64,000 nucleotides of DNA from an uncultured Planctomycetota bacterium (GCA_900696685.1 CAADHA010000157.1:1-64000), one strand, 5' to 3'. Positions 18,816-27,650 are shown, numbered from the stretch's first letter. Notes: generated by a model not told the origin, from the letters alone. Translations and numbers: made by a program.

Positions 18816-20480
18816 TCAGTCTCCCGCGCGACCGGTGGCGGGCGGGGATGGAATGTCGCGTTCCGGCGCCGGGCGGTCGCCGCGTTGACGTGCGGTCTGC
18901 TCGAACTGGGTTCGCAGGACATCGAGATTGGCGATGAGGGAGGTGAATTCACCCTTCTGGATGCTCAGCACGTCCATCGCCTCGATGCAGCGGACGGTGG
19001 CGTTGCGCGGCGCACGGTTGAGCAGGGCCATCTCGCCGAAGTACTGTCCCGCGCCCAGATGCGCCACGGTCTGCGCCTCGGCGGAGCCGTCGATGAGCCG
19101 CTCTACGGCGGCCCGTCCTCGAATGACGATGTACACGCGGTCGCCGAGATCGCCCTGCTCGAAGACGGGCTGGCCCGGCTCGAAGTGCTCATGGTTGATC
19201 CCGCTGCTGCGCCCGAGGCGCAGCTGCACGATGTCGGGGGGCAGGACGAGATCGACGATCCACGAGAGGCCGACGCGCAACTTCGCCGCCGCACCGGGAA
19301 GTTTGCTCCAGTAGACTGTGCGCCAGAGGAACCAGGCGGGCAGACCGGCCAGTTTCAGCCCCATCACCTGCGCCACGCCCTTGCGATGGCCCAGGGCGCA
19401 GAGCGAGCCGAGGCCCCTGAACGTGAAGGGCGTCAGCGGTTTTCCCTCATCGGAGGCGAGGATGTTGGAAGCGGCAACGCGCGCCTCGCGTATGGCATGC
19501 TGGGCCGTCGGCGGAGCGAACGCCGATTCATCAGGGCACTTGGCGTGCGGAAGCGGAACGAGGGCGCAATCGCCCAGCGCCCACACGTTCGTCGAGCCCT
19601 GGGCGCGCAGAAATGCGTCCACGACAATGCGCCCGCGGATCCTGGAAAGTGCCAGCGACTCGCAGACCGGGTTCGGATGGCTGGGGACGGTGGCCACGAG
19701 CGTGGCGGTGGGCAGGCGCGTGCCGTCCGAGAGCAAGGCATGATTGGCCGTGGCCGCCTGAAGCCGCGCATTGAGCATGATCTCGATCCCGCGCCGCCTG
19801 AGCAGGCGCTGCGCGTAGAGCGCGAGCGACTCATCGACCTCGGGCAGGATGCGCTCGCGCGAATGCAGAAGGATGAAGCGGCGCTTCTCGCGGCGGAGGC
19901 GCGGGTAACTCCGCGCCGCGCGCCGGACGAAGTCGTGCAGTTCGGCGATCACCTCGACGCCGGAGAACCCGCCGCCGGCCACGACAAACGTGAGCAGGCG
20001 GGCGCGCAGGCCGATGTCGCGCTCGGATTCCGCCTCCTCGAGCACGTGGATGACATGGTTGCGCAGTACGAGGGCGTCGCCGTGCGTCTTGAGGGGCATG
20101 GCGTGCTCAGCCAGCCCGGTCATGCCGCGGAAGTCCGTCACGTTGCCCAGCGCCACGACGAGGTGGTCGAAGGGCAGGACGAGGTGGCGCGGCTGAAAGC
20201 CCGGCGAGCAGATCACCTCCCGCCGCTCAAGGTCCACACTCTCCACGTCGCGCATGTGCAGTTGGGCGCCGGGGACGAAGCGGCGAATGGGAATCGTCGT
20301 GTCGGCGATTCCGATGCTCCCGCTGATGACTTCGGGCAGCATCGGCTGGAAGACGAGGTAGTTCTCACGGTTGACAAGGTGGACGTCGATGCGATCGCGG
20401 CCGCGACGGAGCAGTTCGCGCGCGGTGTAGACGCCCGCGAATCCGCCGCCGAGGATGACAATGCGCCTGCGATCACTCAT
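18816..20480 (-). CDS. Type II NADH:quinone oxidoreductase fused to a cyclic-nucleotide-binding domain
   Basis: Residues 1-400 are a type II NADH dehydrogenase, a single-subunit flavoprotein that passes electrons from NADH to quinone without pumping protons. Visible motifs are the FAD loop VILGGGFAGVYTAREL near residue 8, the NAD loop VVAGGGFSGVEVIAEL near 166 and the ALGDCA FAD site near 300, with PTAQHAIREA near 325. Residues about 433-520 form a cyclic-nucleotide-binding domain with the phosphate-binding cassette FGEMALLNRAPRNATVR, in which the key Glu and Arg are kept. The domain could gate activity by cAMP or a related nucleotide. A short proline-rich tail follows. It is first in a run with two zinc-ribbon genes. 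Confidence 0.92.
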   Translation of the reverse strand: MSDRRRIVILGGGFAGVYTARELLRRGRDRIDVHLVNRENYLVFQPMLPEVISGSIGIADTTIPIRRFVPGAQLHMRDVESVDLERREVICSPGFQPRHLVLPFDHLVVALGNVTDFRGMTGLAEHAMPLKTHGDALVLRNHVIHVLEEAESERDIGLRARLLTFVVAGGGFSGVEVIAELHDFVRRAARSYPRLRREKRRFILLHSRERILPEVDESLALYAQRLLRRRGIEIMLNARLQAATANHALLSDGTRLPTATLVATVPSHPNPVCESLALSRIRGRIVVDAFLRAQGSTNVWALGDCALVPLPHAKCPDESAFAPPTAQHAIREARVAASNILASDEGKPLTPFTFRGLGSLCALGHRKGVAQVMGLKLAGLPAWFLWRTVYWSKLPGAAAKLRVGLSWIVDLVLPPDIVQLRLGRSSGINHEHFEPGQPVFEQGDLGDRVYIVIRGRAAVERLIDGSAEAQTVAHLGAGQYFGEMALLNRAPRNATVRCIEAMDVLSIQKGEFTSLIANLDVLRTQFEQTARQRGDRPAPERDIPSPPATGRAGD

Positions 20481-20522
20481 GTGCGGTGCGTGGCCGGTGT
20501 GCGCGAGCCGGGGCGAGGAAGA

Positions 20523-21734
20523 TCACCGGAGGCATTCGACCATGGCGCGGATGGCGGCGGACCATTCGTCGCCGTCGCCCCCGGCCGCGGCGGTCTCGTA
20601 GGCGGTCCAGAACGCCTCGGGTGCTTCTGCGCCTGCGGCCTTGAATGACGCGTCACACAGGGCCGTCACGCCGAAGGCAATGTTCTTGCGCTGTATTCTG
20701 CCAACGGCCTTGGGGGCGAGCGCGGCGACGTCGGCCGCGGCCGCCTTGCACGCCTCGGCCGACCATGTTCCCTTGAGCAGCCCTTCGGGGGTGTCGGCGC
20801 CGAAGTGCTTTTTTGCAATCGCCGCGCCCTCGCCGTACATCTGCGCCTGGGCTTCGGCGACGGCGGTGTCCCACTTCTTTGCCTTCCACGCCTGGACCTG
20901 CGCCTTGGCCGCGGCCCACGACGCCGCCTGGCCCATCGCCCACAACTTCGCGCCGATCCACGGCACCTTCGAGTCGTCCCAGTGCGTCTCGTAGTCGCCG
21001 TTGTTGTAGAGGTAGTAGAAGTTGTAGGAGTACATCTCGAACTGGAGCGGCGGATGACCTGCGTCAAGCAGGTCCTTGTCGATCTGAAGGTGACACGAGA
21101 CGCACATCGACGCGCGCAGCGACAGGTCCGTCGTGTCGATCAGCCCGTGCGTCGTGCGCAGGCCCGCCGTGCCGTGCTTGCCGCGCTCCTGGGCGGTCCA
21201 TCCGGCGGCGGCGTGGGGATCGAGGTACTTCTCTCCGGGCCCGTGGCAGGATTCGCAACCCACGGCGTTGTCAGCGACGACGAAGTTCGCGTCGCGTTGC
21301 GCCGGCGGGGCGTTGGTCGCGTGGCAGGAGATGCAGCGCTCCGAGGCCGAGGCGCTTTCGATGCTCATCTTCGCCGCGATCGCCCTGGACGTGTCGGAGA
21401 AGAGCGAACCGAAGGCCTCGCGGTGGGGATCGCGCGTGCTCCAGAGATTGTACTCGTCGCCGATCATCTGGCCGGACTGCATCGTGGCCTGCTCCGCGCT
21501 GTGACAGCCGCCGCCCGAACAGCGCGGGTTGCCGAGATACCGGAATCCGGGCACGATCAGGGGATCCCCGGCTTGCGCCGCGGCCACGGCGCAAGCGACC
21601 GTCTCGACGTGGGGCCGAAGGGCGCACGCGGTCGTTCCTTGCAACCCGCTGCTCCATGCCGCAGCGAACGAGCCGGCGAGCAGCAGTGAAGGTGGGAGCA
21701 GTGCGGGCGCCAGCGAGCGAAGGATGCGGGACAT
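20523..21734 (-). CDS. Tetrahaem cytochrome c554-like periplasmic protein
   Basis: A 403-residue secreted protein with a signal peptide (residues 1-27) and four haem c sites: CSGGGCH at 72 (a CX4CH spacing), CISCH at 134, CESCH at 160 and CVSCH at 211. The block DEYNLWSTRDPHREAF and the GCESCHGPGE site resemble the cytochrome c554 family, whose best-known member shuttles electrons from hydroxylamine oxidation in Nitrosomonas. No hydroxylamine oxidoreductase is present here, so the donor is unknown. The C-terminal 170 residues are Ala-rich and helical. The ATG at 21734 follows GGAGG. It diverges from the plus-strand redox operon and sits 42 bases ahead of the NADH dehydrogenase fusion. Confidence 0.82.
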   Translation of the reverse strand: MSRILRSLAPALLPPSLLLAGSFAAAWSSGLQGTTACALRPHVETVACAVAAAQAGDPLIVPGFRYLGNPRCSGGGCHSAEQATMQSGQMIGDEYNLWSTRDPHREAFGSLFSDTSRAIAAKMSIESASASERCISCHATNAPPAQRDANFVVADNAVGCESCHGPGEKYLDPHAAAGWTAQERGKHGTAGLRTTHGLIDTTDLSLRASMCVSCHLQIDKDLLDAGHPPLQFEMYSYNFYYLYNNGDYETHWDDSKVPWIGAKLWAMGQAASWAAAKAQVQAWKAKKWDTAVAEAQAQMYGEGAAIAKKHFGADTPEGLLKGTWSAEACKAAAADVAALAPKAVGRIQRKNIAFGVTALCDASFKAAGAEAPEAFWTAYETAAAGGDGDEWSAAIRAMVECLR

Positions 21735-21937
21735 TGGTGTGGGCCTCCATCCGGAGGGGTGTGAGTCTCTGTGCCAGTCCGGGCCGGCCACAACAGGATA
21801 CGGCCCCAACGCGGGTCAAGCCTGTTCAACGCGCCAGCCGATTAGACTTACCAGTCCCCGGCGCGGTCTTCTCCCGAACCCAGCCTCTTGTCCCCCGCCC
21901 GTCGCAACGGCGCCGCCTCACACAGGAGCATGTCGGC

Positions 21938-23542
21938 ATGGCCAGGCGGATGCCCACCGTGAGACTCACCGGCGCAAGCGCCGTGGCGATGACGGCGGCC
22001 GACCTGGCACACATCGACATCTTCCGCGATCTCGACCGCAAAGTGATCGAGAGGTTTCCGGGCGCTGTGGTGCGGCGCGAGTTTGAGGCGGGTGAGGTCA
22101 TCTGCCGCGAGGGTGAAGGCGGCACGACGGCGTTTTACATCCTCGAAGGCTCGGTGCAGGTCTTCATTGCGCGCCCGTGCGGTTCGAGCGCAGCCCGGCC
22201 CCACGGCTCGTGGCGCGCGATGATCGGGCGCCTGCTGGGACAGAAGTCCGTATCGCCTCCCGTGCACGCGCACGACGATCTCATCCCCATCGACGCCAAC
22301 GTGGACCTGACCTGGGGCCAGCCGCGCGCCGCGCTCGGCGCCGGCGAAGTTTTCGGCGAGATGAGTTGCCTCAATCTCGCGCCCCGGTCCGCGACGGTCG
22401 TCGCCGAGTCCGACTGCACGATGCTGGAAATCCTGCGCAACGTGTACGAGCATCTCCAGAAGGCCCCGACCTTCCGCGAGCGGATGGACGCCAACTACCG
22501 CGCTCGCGCCCTTCAGGGCCATCTTCGCAATGTGCCGGTTTTTCGCGACCTGCCCGATCACGTGCTCAAGGGGCTCGACGAGCGCGCCCAACTGCTGGCG
22601 GTGGACGCGGGATCGACCATCTTCAGCCAGGGTGATGAAGCGGACGGCCTGTACATCATCCGCCTCGGACAGGTGCGCGTGAGCCAGGCGTTCGCGGGCG
22701 GCGAGAGAACACTGGCGTACCTGACTCGCGGCGACTTCTTCGGCGAGACGGGGCTGCTGCGCCACACGAAGCGCAATGCGACCTGCCGGGCCGTCGATCA
22801 TCCGATCGTCGAAGGAGGCCGCCGGCGCCGGCCCGGTCGCGTCGAACTTGTGAAAATCCTCGCGGAAGACTTCGAGCCGGTGATGAAGGAGTTCCCGCGC
22901 ATCAGGGGCCGCCTCGAAGCCATCGTCGGCGCGCGCAACCGCCAGGCCAGCGAGGCGAGAACCTCGATCACTGTTTCAGCGCCGAGCAGGCGCGTCGAGG
23001 ACCTCGGCCTGCTCCAGGGTCAGAACCTCATGCTCATCGATCTCGAGCGCTGCACGCGCTGCGATCAGTGCGTGGACGCGTGCGTGTCGGCGCACGAGGA
23101 TGGCATCAGCCGCCTCTTCCGCACCGGGCCTCGCTACGACAAGTACCTCGTGCCGTCGAGTTGCCGCATGTGCCTCGACCCCGTGTGCATGATCGGCTGC
23201 CCGGTCGGTTCGATCCGGCGGAGCGAAGACCTGAGCATCATCATCGAGGACTGGTGCGTGGGATGCGGCATCTGCGCCAAGCAGTGCCCGTACGAGTCGA
23301 TCGTCATGCACGAACTCGAGGAGTTCGGCCAGGAGGTGAGCGAGAGGCTGCGCCGCGTGGCGGAGAGCGGCGAGGTCGTGGCCGTCACCCGGCGCGCCGC
23401 CGTGTGCGATCAGTGCGAGAGCCTGCCGACGGGCCCGGCGTGCGTCTACGCCTGTCCGCACGACGCGGCTGCGCGCGTCAATGCCGCGGAGTTCCTCAGT
23501 GCCGGCGGGCTGTTTCAGACGGCGGCACGGGAAGGGGGGTAG
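21938..23542 (+). CDS. Twin cyclic-nucleotide-binding domains fused to a four-cluster ferredoxin
   Basis: A 534-residue cytoplasmic-type protein without signal peptide. Residues 22-180 form one cyclic-nucleotide-binding domain (FGEMSCLNLAPRSATV) with an inserted loop of about 50 residues; 195-320 form a second (FFGETGLLRHTKRNATC). Both keep the Glu and Arg of the binding cassette. Residues 365-510 are a DmsB/HybA-like ferredoxin with four cysteine groups: CTRCDQCVDAC, CRMCLDPVCMIGC, CVGCGICAKQC and CDQC...ACVYAC. The ATG at 21938 follows AGGAG by nine bases. It opens an operon of electron carriers and probably accepts or donates electrons for the cytochrome b-like protein downstream. Confidence 0.88.
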   Translation: MARRMPTVRLTGASAVAMTAADLAHIDIFRDLDRKVIERFPGAVVRREFEAGEVICREGEGGTTAFYILEGSVQVFIARPCGSSAARPHGSWRAMIGRLLGQKSVSPPVHAHDDLIPIDANVDLTWGQPRAALGAGEVFGEMSCLNLAPRSATVVAESDCTMLEILRNVYEHLQKAPTFRERMDANYRARALQGHLRNVPVFRDLPDHVLKGLDERAQLLAVDAGSTIFSQGDEADGLYIIRLGQVRVSQAFAGGERTLAYLTRGDFFGETGLLRHTKRNATCRAVDHPIVEGGRRRRPGRVELVKILAEDFEPVMKEFPRIRGRLEAIVGARNRQASEARTSITVSAPSRRVEDLGLLQGQNLMLIDLERCTRCDQCVDACVSAHEDGISRLFRTGPRYDKYLVPSSCRMCLDPVCMIGCPVGSIRRSEDLSIIIEDWCVGCGICAKQCPYESIVMHELEEFGQEVSERLRRVAESGEVVAVTRRAAVCDQCESLPTGPACVYACPHDAAARVNAAEFLSAGGLFQTAAREGG

Positions 23543-23546
23543 GGGC

Positions 23547-23666
23547 ATGAGGCCGCAAGGAATCAATCCACCGTGGGCTCGGGGAGCCGTGGCACGGGAA
23601 GACATCGGATCAGGCGCTGCATGCGAGAACGTCCGCGTCTTCGTCGAAGCGCACAGCATGAACTGA
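23547..23666 (+). CDS. Possible 39-residue protein inside the redox operon
   Basis: An ATG four bases after the preceding stop opens a 39-codon frame (MRPQGINPPWARGAVARED...) whose TGA is directly followed by the ATG of the cytochrome b-like gene. That gene has no ribosome-binding site of its own, so translation through this small frame may be needed to start it. The third-codon GC content is somewhat high, as in real genes here. No family is recognised, and it could be a leader that only serves coupling. Confidence 0.45.
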   Translation: MRPQGINPPWARGAVAREDIGSGAACENVRVFVEAHSMN

Positions 23667-24539
23667 ATGATCATCGATCGATCGCACATCTCGGGGGGGG
23701 TCGGGACGACGATGGCGGCGGCTGGAGCCATCTGGTGGTACCTCGCCGATGCGCCGCGGCACCTCAACGGGCCTTCAGGCTCGACGGTCGTCGGCCTCAC
23801 GCTCGGGTCCATCGCCTTCGGGATCATGCTCTTCTGCGCCGCCCTTTCGGTCAAGCGCAAAGCGCCGCACTGGCGCGTGGGGCGCGCCTCGACGTGGCTT
23901 CGCGGCCACATCTGGCTCGGTCTTCTCACCTGCGTGCTTGTGGGGCTGCACGCGGCCTTTCGACTCGGCGGACCGGCCGCCATTTTGCTGTGGACGCTCC
24001 TCGGCCTCGTGACCATCAGCGGATTGCTCGGGCTGCTTCTCCAGCAGTTCGTCCCGCGCCTGCTTCTGCACAGTGTGCCCGGCGAGACCATTGCCGCGCA
24101 GGTGAATCGGCGCCTGAGCGACCTGGGCGCTCTCGCCGAGAAGATTGTCATCCAGTATGCGGGGGCGCTCGATGCGGCCGCTCCGCCGTGGGAAGGCGCG
24201 GCCGTCGCGGGGGGTCGTCCTCCGGCGGGAGGCGAGCCGATCCGCAGGTTCTTTCTGGACCACCTGCGCGGCTATCTGGCCGGTGCGGCCTCGCCGGACC
24301 TGGCCGATCCCCATAGAGCGGAGAACCTCTTCAGCGCCCTGCGCACCATGACCCCGCCGCATGCCCATGCCGCCATTGACGAGTTGGCCGGCCTGTACCA
24401 CCTGCGGCGCGACCTTCTGCGGCAGAGGCGCCTGATGCGCGTGCTCTTCCTCTGGCTCATCATTCACGTGCCCCTGAGTTGGGGCCTGCTCATTCTGGTC
24501 ATCGCACATGCGGTTGCGGCCCTGCGCTTCTGGACGTGA
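23667..24539 (+). CDS. Di-haem cytochrome b-like membrane protein
   Basis: A 290-residue protein with five predicted membrane helices: four in residues 10-130 and one at 258-289. Two pairs of histidines are spaced exactly 13 residues apart on single helices, H81/H95 and H267/H281, which would sit on opposite membrane faces and could ligate two b haems across helices. A soluble segment of about 120 residues (residues 140-255) splits the helices. It probably carries electrons between the ferredoxin fusion encoded upstream and the periplasmic cytochromes encoded downstream. It is not a recognised b6/bc1 subunit by motif; ferric-reductase-like or NapC-linked alternatives are possible. Confidence 0.7.
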   Translation: MIIDRSHISGGVGTTMAAAGAIWWYLADAPRHLNGPSGSTVVGLTLGSIAFGIMLFCAALSVKRKAPHWRVGRASTWLRGHIWLGLLTCVLVGLHAAFRLGGPAAILLWTLLGLVTISGLLGLLLQQFVPRLLLHSVPGETIAAQVNRRLSDLGALAEKIVIQYAGALDAAAPPWEGAAVAGGRPPAGGEPIRRFFLDHLRGYLAGAASPDLADPHRAENLFSALRTMTPPHAHAAIDELAGLYHLRRDLLRQRRLMRVLFLWLIIHVPLSWGLLILVIAHAVAALRFWT

Positions 24540-24567
24540 AGGGGCCTGACGCCGGCCGGATCAAATC

Positions 24568-25110
24568 ATGCCAGATACCCGACCTCTCGAAGAACGATTC
24601 GACATCACGTACGTGCGGGCCGTGCGCTGGCCCGAACTCGTGAATCGCTGCCTGATGTGGGTGGTGGTGCTCGCGGGCGGCGGAGCCCTGGCCCTACTCT
24701 CCGTGCGCAGGGACCATCGCCTCTACTCCTCGGGCGAACTGAACGTCGTTCACGCGAGTTTCGGGAGCGACTGCGCGCAGTGTCATCAGCCGGCGCCCGG
24801 CGCGGGGACCAACTACTTCATGCCGGTGTCGGACCAGGCGTGCCTGCGCTGCCATGCCGCGGCTGAACACGCAGCGGGACAGTCCGCGTTCAGCGCCGAC
24901 CTCGATGTTCTGATCCCCGGCCACGCCGGGCCGGTGCGGATGGCGGCCCGGTGCGCCGAGTGCCACGTCGAGCATCGTGGCCCGCAATCCAATCTCAATC
25001 TCGTCTCCGACCGCGTGTGCCTCCAGTGCCACTCTGACCTTGGCCTCCGAGGCTATTCCCGGGGAGATGATCGCGCCGGGGCGGCGTCGAACGGGGAGGG
25101 GGCGCCATGA
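24568..25110 (+). CDS. Membrane-anchored tetrahaem cytochrome c
   Basis: A 180-residue protein with a single membrane anchor (residues 28-46) and four CXXCH haem sites in the exported domain: CAQCH at 69, CLRCH at 92, CAECH at 129 and CLQCH at 151. The pattern CHVEHRGPQ after the third site is like class III/cytochrome c7-type folds, where a nearby His is the distal ligand. It could be a quinol-side or shuttle cytochrome, similar in role to NrfH or CymA though not in sequence. Its stop overlaps the start of the octahaem gene by four bases. Confidence 0.82.
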   Translation: MPDTRPLEERFDITYVRAVRWPELVNRCLMWVVVLAGGGALALLSVRRDHRLYSSGELNVVHASFGSDCAQCHQPAPGAGTNYFMPVSDQACLRCHAAAEHAAGQSAFSADLDVLIPGHAGPVRMAARCAECHVEHRGPQSNLNLVSDRVCLQCHSDLGLRGYSRGDDRAGAASNGEGAP

Positions 25111-26429
25111 CTCGCCTGGTCCTGCGCATCGCGGCCATCCTGTGTCTCGCCGCGGCCGCCGCTTCGCTCCTTCCGGCGCAGCCGCGCACGGCCCCGTCCC
25201 TTGAGGCGGGCGTGGTGAACCGGGTGACAAATTTCATCACCGATCATCCCGAGTGGGCTGTCTTGCGCGACGGGCGAGACGACCTGGCGACCATCAACCT
25301 GACGCACCGCACGCACATGAACCCGGCCGCGCACCGGATGCAGCAACTCATCACGGAAGCGGGCGAGGCCATTCCCGCGGTGGCGACGGGGCCCGACGGA
25401 GTTCGCACGCTCACCTGCGCCTCATGCCACGAAGCCGACGACGCCGGACGGTACATGAAGCCGATCCGCTTCGAGCGTCACTGCGCCTCGTGCCACGTTC
25501 CTGACTTTCCGGTGATCGAGGGCCGCCCCGTGCCGCACGGCGACGTGCCGGCGCTCGTGGACCGTGTTCAGCGGGCGGCAGGGTCCGACTACGCGGCGAT
25601 GTCGGCGGCGCATGCGCTGCATCTCAACCCGGATGTATCTCGCATGCAGGACCTGCTTGCGGTGGACCAGGGCGCGGGTCGCATCCCCGGCGTTGCCACC
25701 GACGCCGCAGGGAAGCGCACGCTGACGTGCTCCTCCTGTCACACGGCGAAGAACGATCAGGGCGCAATGAAGTCAGTTTCGTACAAGGCGCACTGCGCCT
25801 CGTGTCATGTGCAGGAGCCGGCTTCGTTCCGCATCTCCGCGACGGCAACCGAGAACGCGGCGGCGTGGTTCGCGTCCGCTTCAATGGAGTCCTGGCCCGG
25901 CGCCGATGTCTGGCAACCCGGCGCGGGGCTGCTGGCTTCTGCTTCGTTCGCCGTGCGCACGGTGCAGCCCCGGCGCGACAAGGTTTACGCCCCCGAGGGG
26001 CACAAGACATTCGTCGGCGCCAACGACTGGATCAACCGCCGGCAAGGCACGGACTTCGCGCGGATCCGCGGGACGTGCGTTCGGTGCCACGCGAAGGAGT
26101 CGATTACCGATCCGTCGCCGGACCGGCCGGGAGAGCCGTTTGACGTGGCGCCGCCGATGATCCCCGACCGATGGCTGGAGCGGTCGATCTTCTCTCACCG
26201 CGCGCACCGTGCCCTGACGTGCGTCGAGTGCCACGAGGGGGCGCAAGGGGGCACTCGGGCGGCCGACATCATGCTGCCGTCGATCGAGTCCTGCCGCAAG
26301 TGCCACACTCCGGCCGTGGGCGTTCGCTCGGACTGCGTTCTGTGCCACGTGTATCACCGGCCGATCAAGCCTGGGCCGCCGGGCACGATCACGATCGAGC
26401 AGTATTCAGGCGCGTCGGCTGAGCCGTGA
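25107..26429 (+). CDS. Periplasmic octahaem cytochrome c
   Basis: A 440-residue protein with a signal peptide (1-24) and eight CXXCH sites at residues 104, 126, 208, 230, 324, 372, 396 and 410. Residues 66-131 and 168-235 are a clear internal duplication: both contain HxxHxNP, VAT, RTLTC(A/S)SCH and HCASCHV. Additional free histidines can serve as distal ligands. It lacks the catalytic lysine haem motif of NrfA (CXXCK) and the Tyr cross-link context of hydroxylamine oxidoreductase is not evident, so an electron-carrier role is favoured over an enzyme role. It closes the operon. Confidence 0.82.
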   Translation: MTRLVLRIAAILCLAAAAASLLPAQPRTAPSLEAGVVNRVTNFITDHPEWAVLRDGRDDLATINLTHRTHMNPAAHRMQQLITEAGEAIPAVATGPDGVRTLTCASCHEADDAGRYMKPIRFERHCASCHVPDFPVIEGRPVPHGDVPALVDRVQRAAGSDYAAMSAAHALHLNPDVSRMQDLLAVDQGAGRIPGVATDAAGKRTLTCSSCHTAKNDQGAMKSVSYKAHCASCHVQEPASFRISATATENAAAWFASASMESWPGADVWQPGAGLLASASFAVRTVQPRRDKVYAPEGHKTFVGANDWINRRQGTDFARIRGTCVRCHAKESITDPSPDRPGEPFDVAPPMIPDRWLERSIFSHRAHRALTCVECHEGAQGGTRAADIMLPSIESCRKCHTPAVGVRSDCVLCHVYHRPIKPGPPGTITIEQYSGASAEP

Positions 26430-26445
26430 TCGCGTGCCACCCGGG

Positions 26446-27597
26446 TCAGCGCCGCAGTCCGCGCAGCCGCTCAATCGCCGCGTGCAGGGTTTCGAGGCGC
26501 TTGCAGAAGGCGAAGCGGACGAGGCGCCGGCCGTGCTCCACGTTGTCATAGAAGGGAGTCGGCGGGATCGCCGCCACGCCGATTCTGTCCACGAGGTGCA
26601 TGCAGAACGCACGGTCGTCCGGGAAGCCGAAGGGCGTGTGGTCGGCCAGAACGAAGTACGTTCCTGCCGGTCGATACACGACGAATCCGATTTCTTCGAG
26701 AGCGTCGCAGAGCAGATCGCGCCTCCTGCGGTAGTCGCGGAGAAACCCGTCGAGGTATTCCTGACCGGCGCTCACGGCCTCGGCCGCACCGTGCTGGAGC
26801 GGCGTCGCCACCGAGTAACTCAGGAACTGCCGACCCGAGCGCACGCAGCGGCTCAGGTCCGGCGAGGCGATGGCCCAGCCGATCTTCCAGCCGGTCAGCG
26901 AGAATGTCTTGCCGACGGAGGAGAGCGTGATCGTGCGGTCCTTCATGCCCGGCAGCGTCGCCAGGCGCACGTGCTCGCCCTCGAAGACGAGGTGCTCGTA
27001 GACTTCATCGGTGATCGCAACGAGATCATTCCTGTTGCACAGTTCAGCGATGAACGTGAGTTCGTCGCGGCTGAACACCTTGCCGGTCGGGTTGTGGGGC
27101 GTGTTGACGAGGATCGCGCGGGTGCGCGAGGTGACGGCCCGCTGCAGCGCCGCATGGTCGAGGGCGAACTCCGGTGCGGCGAGCGTGAGAACGATCGCCT
27201 TGGCGCCGCACATCTCGATGCAGGGCTTGTAGGAGTCGTAGTACGGCTCAAAGATGATGACCTCGTCTCCCTCATTGAGCAGGCCCAGGCATGTCGCCGC
27301 AATTCCCTCGGTGCATCCGTTGGTCACGCTCACCTGCGTATCCGGATCGATGATCTGCCCCGTGAGGCGCCGCCACCGCTGCGCGAGGGCCTGGTTGAGC
27401 GGGGGCACGCCCGACATCCGCGCGTACTGGTTGTGGCCCGCGTTGATCGCATCGATGGCGGCGCTGCGCACGAACGCCGGACCGTTGAAGTCGGGGAAGC
27501 CCTGCGAGAGGTTGATCGCGCCCTTCTCGTTGGCCAGGCGGGTCATCTCCGTGAAGATCGACGTGCCGTAGGACGCGAGACGGTGGGAGACGGTCAT
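26446..27597 (-). CDS. PLP-dependent class I/II aminotransferase
   Basis: A 383-residue fold-type I aminotransferase. Motifs are NLSQGFPDFNGP near residue 29, NTPHNPTGKV near 166, ITDEVYEHLVFEG near 194 and the PLP-lysine motif SSVGKTFSLTGWKIGW near 227. The opening and PLP region resemble the kynurenine/methionine aminotransferase group (YbdL, KYAT), so a broad methionine/aromatic amino-acid substrate range is likely, but no residue fixes it. It is convergent with the octahaem gene 16 bases away and divergent from the methyltransferase gene. Confidence 0.88.
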   Translation of the reverse strand: MTVSHRLASYGTSIFTEMTRLANEKGAINLSQGFPDFNGPAFVRSAAIDAINAGHNQYARMSGVPPLNQALAQRWRRLTGQIIDPDTQVSVTNGCTEGIAATCLGLLNEGDEVIIFEPYYDSYKPCIEMCGAKAIVLTLAAPEFALDHAALQRAVTSRTRAILVNTPHNPTGKVFSRDELTFIAELCNRNDLVAITDEVYEHLVFEGEHVRLATLPGMKDRTITLSSVGKTFSLTGWKIGWAIASPDLSRCVRSGRQFLSYSVATPLQHGAAEAVSAGQEYLDGFLRDYRRRRDLLCDALEEIGFVVYRPAGTYFVLADHTPFGFPDDRAFCMHLVDRIGVAAIPPTPFYDNVEHGRRLVRFAFCKRLETLHAAIERLRGLRR

Positions 27598-27650
27598 GCC
27601 GGGTCCGATCGAGAGTCGTGAACAGCGGGCGGTTGTGTCGATGAACGGGA

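Noticed and set aside
20813-21937. Upstream extension of the CNB-ferredoxin frame
   Set aside because: The extension lies antisense to the c554-like gene; ATG at 21938 with AGGAG nine bases before it is a far better start.
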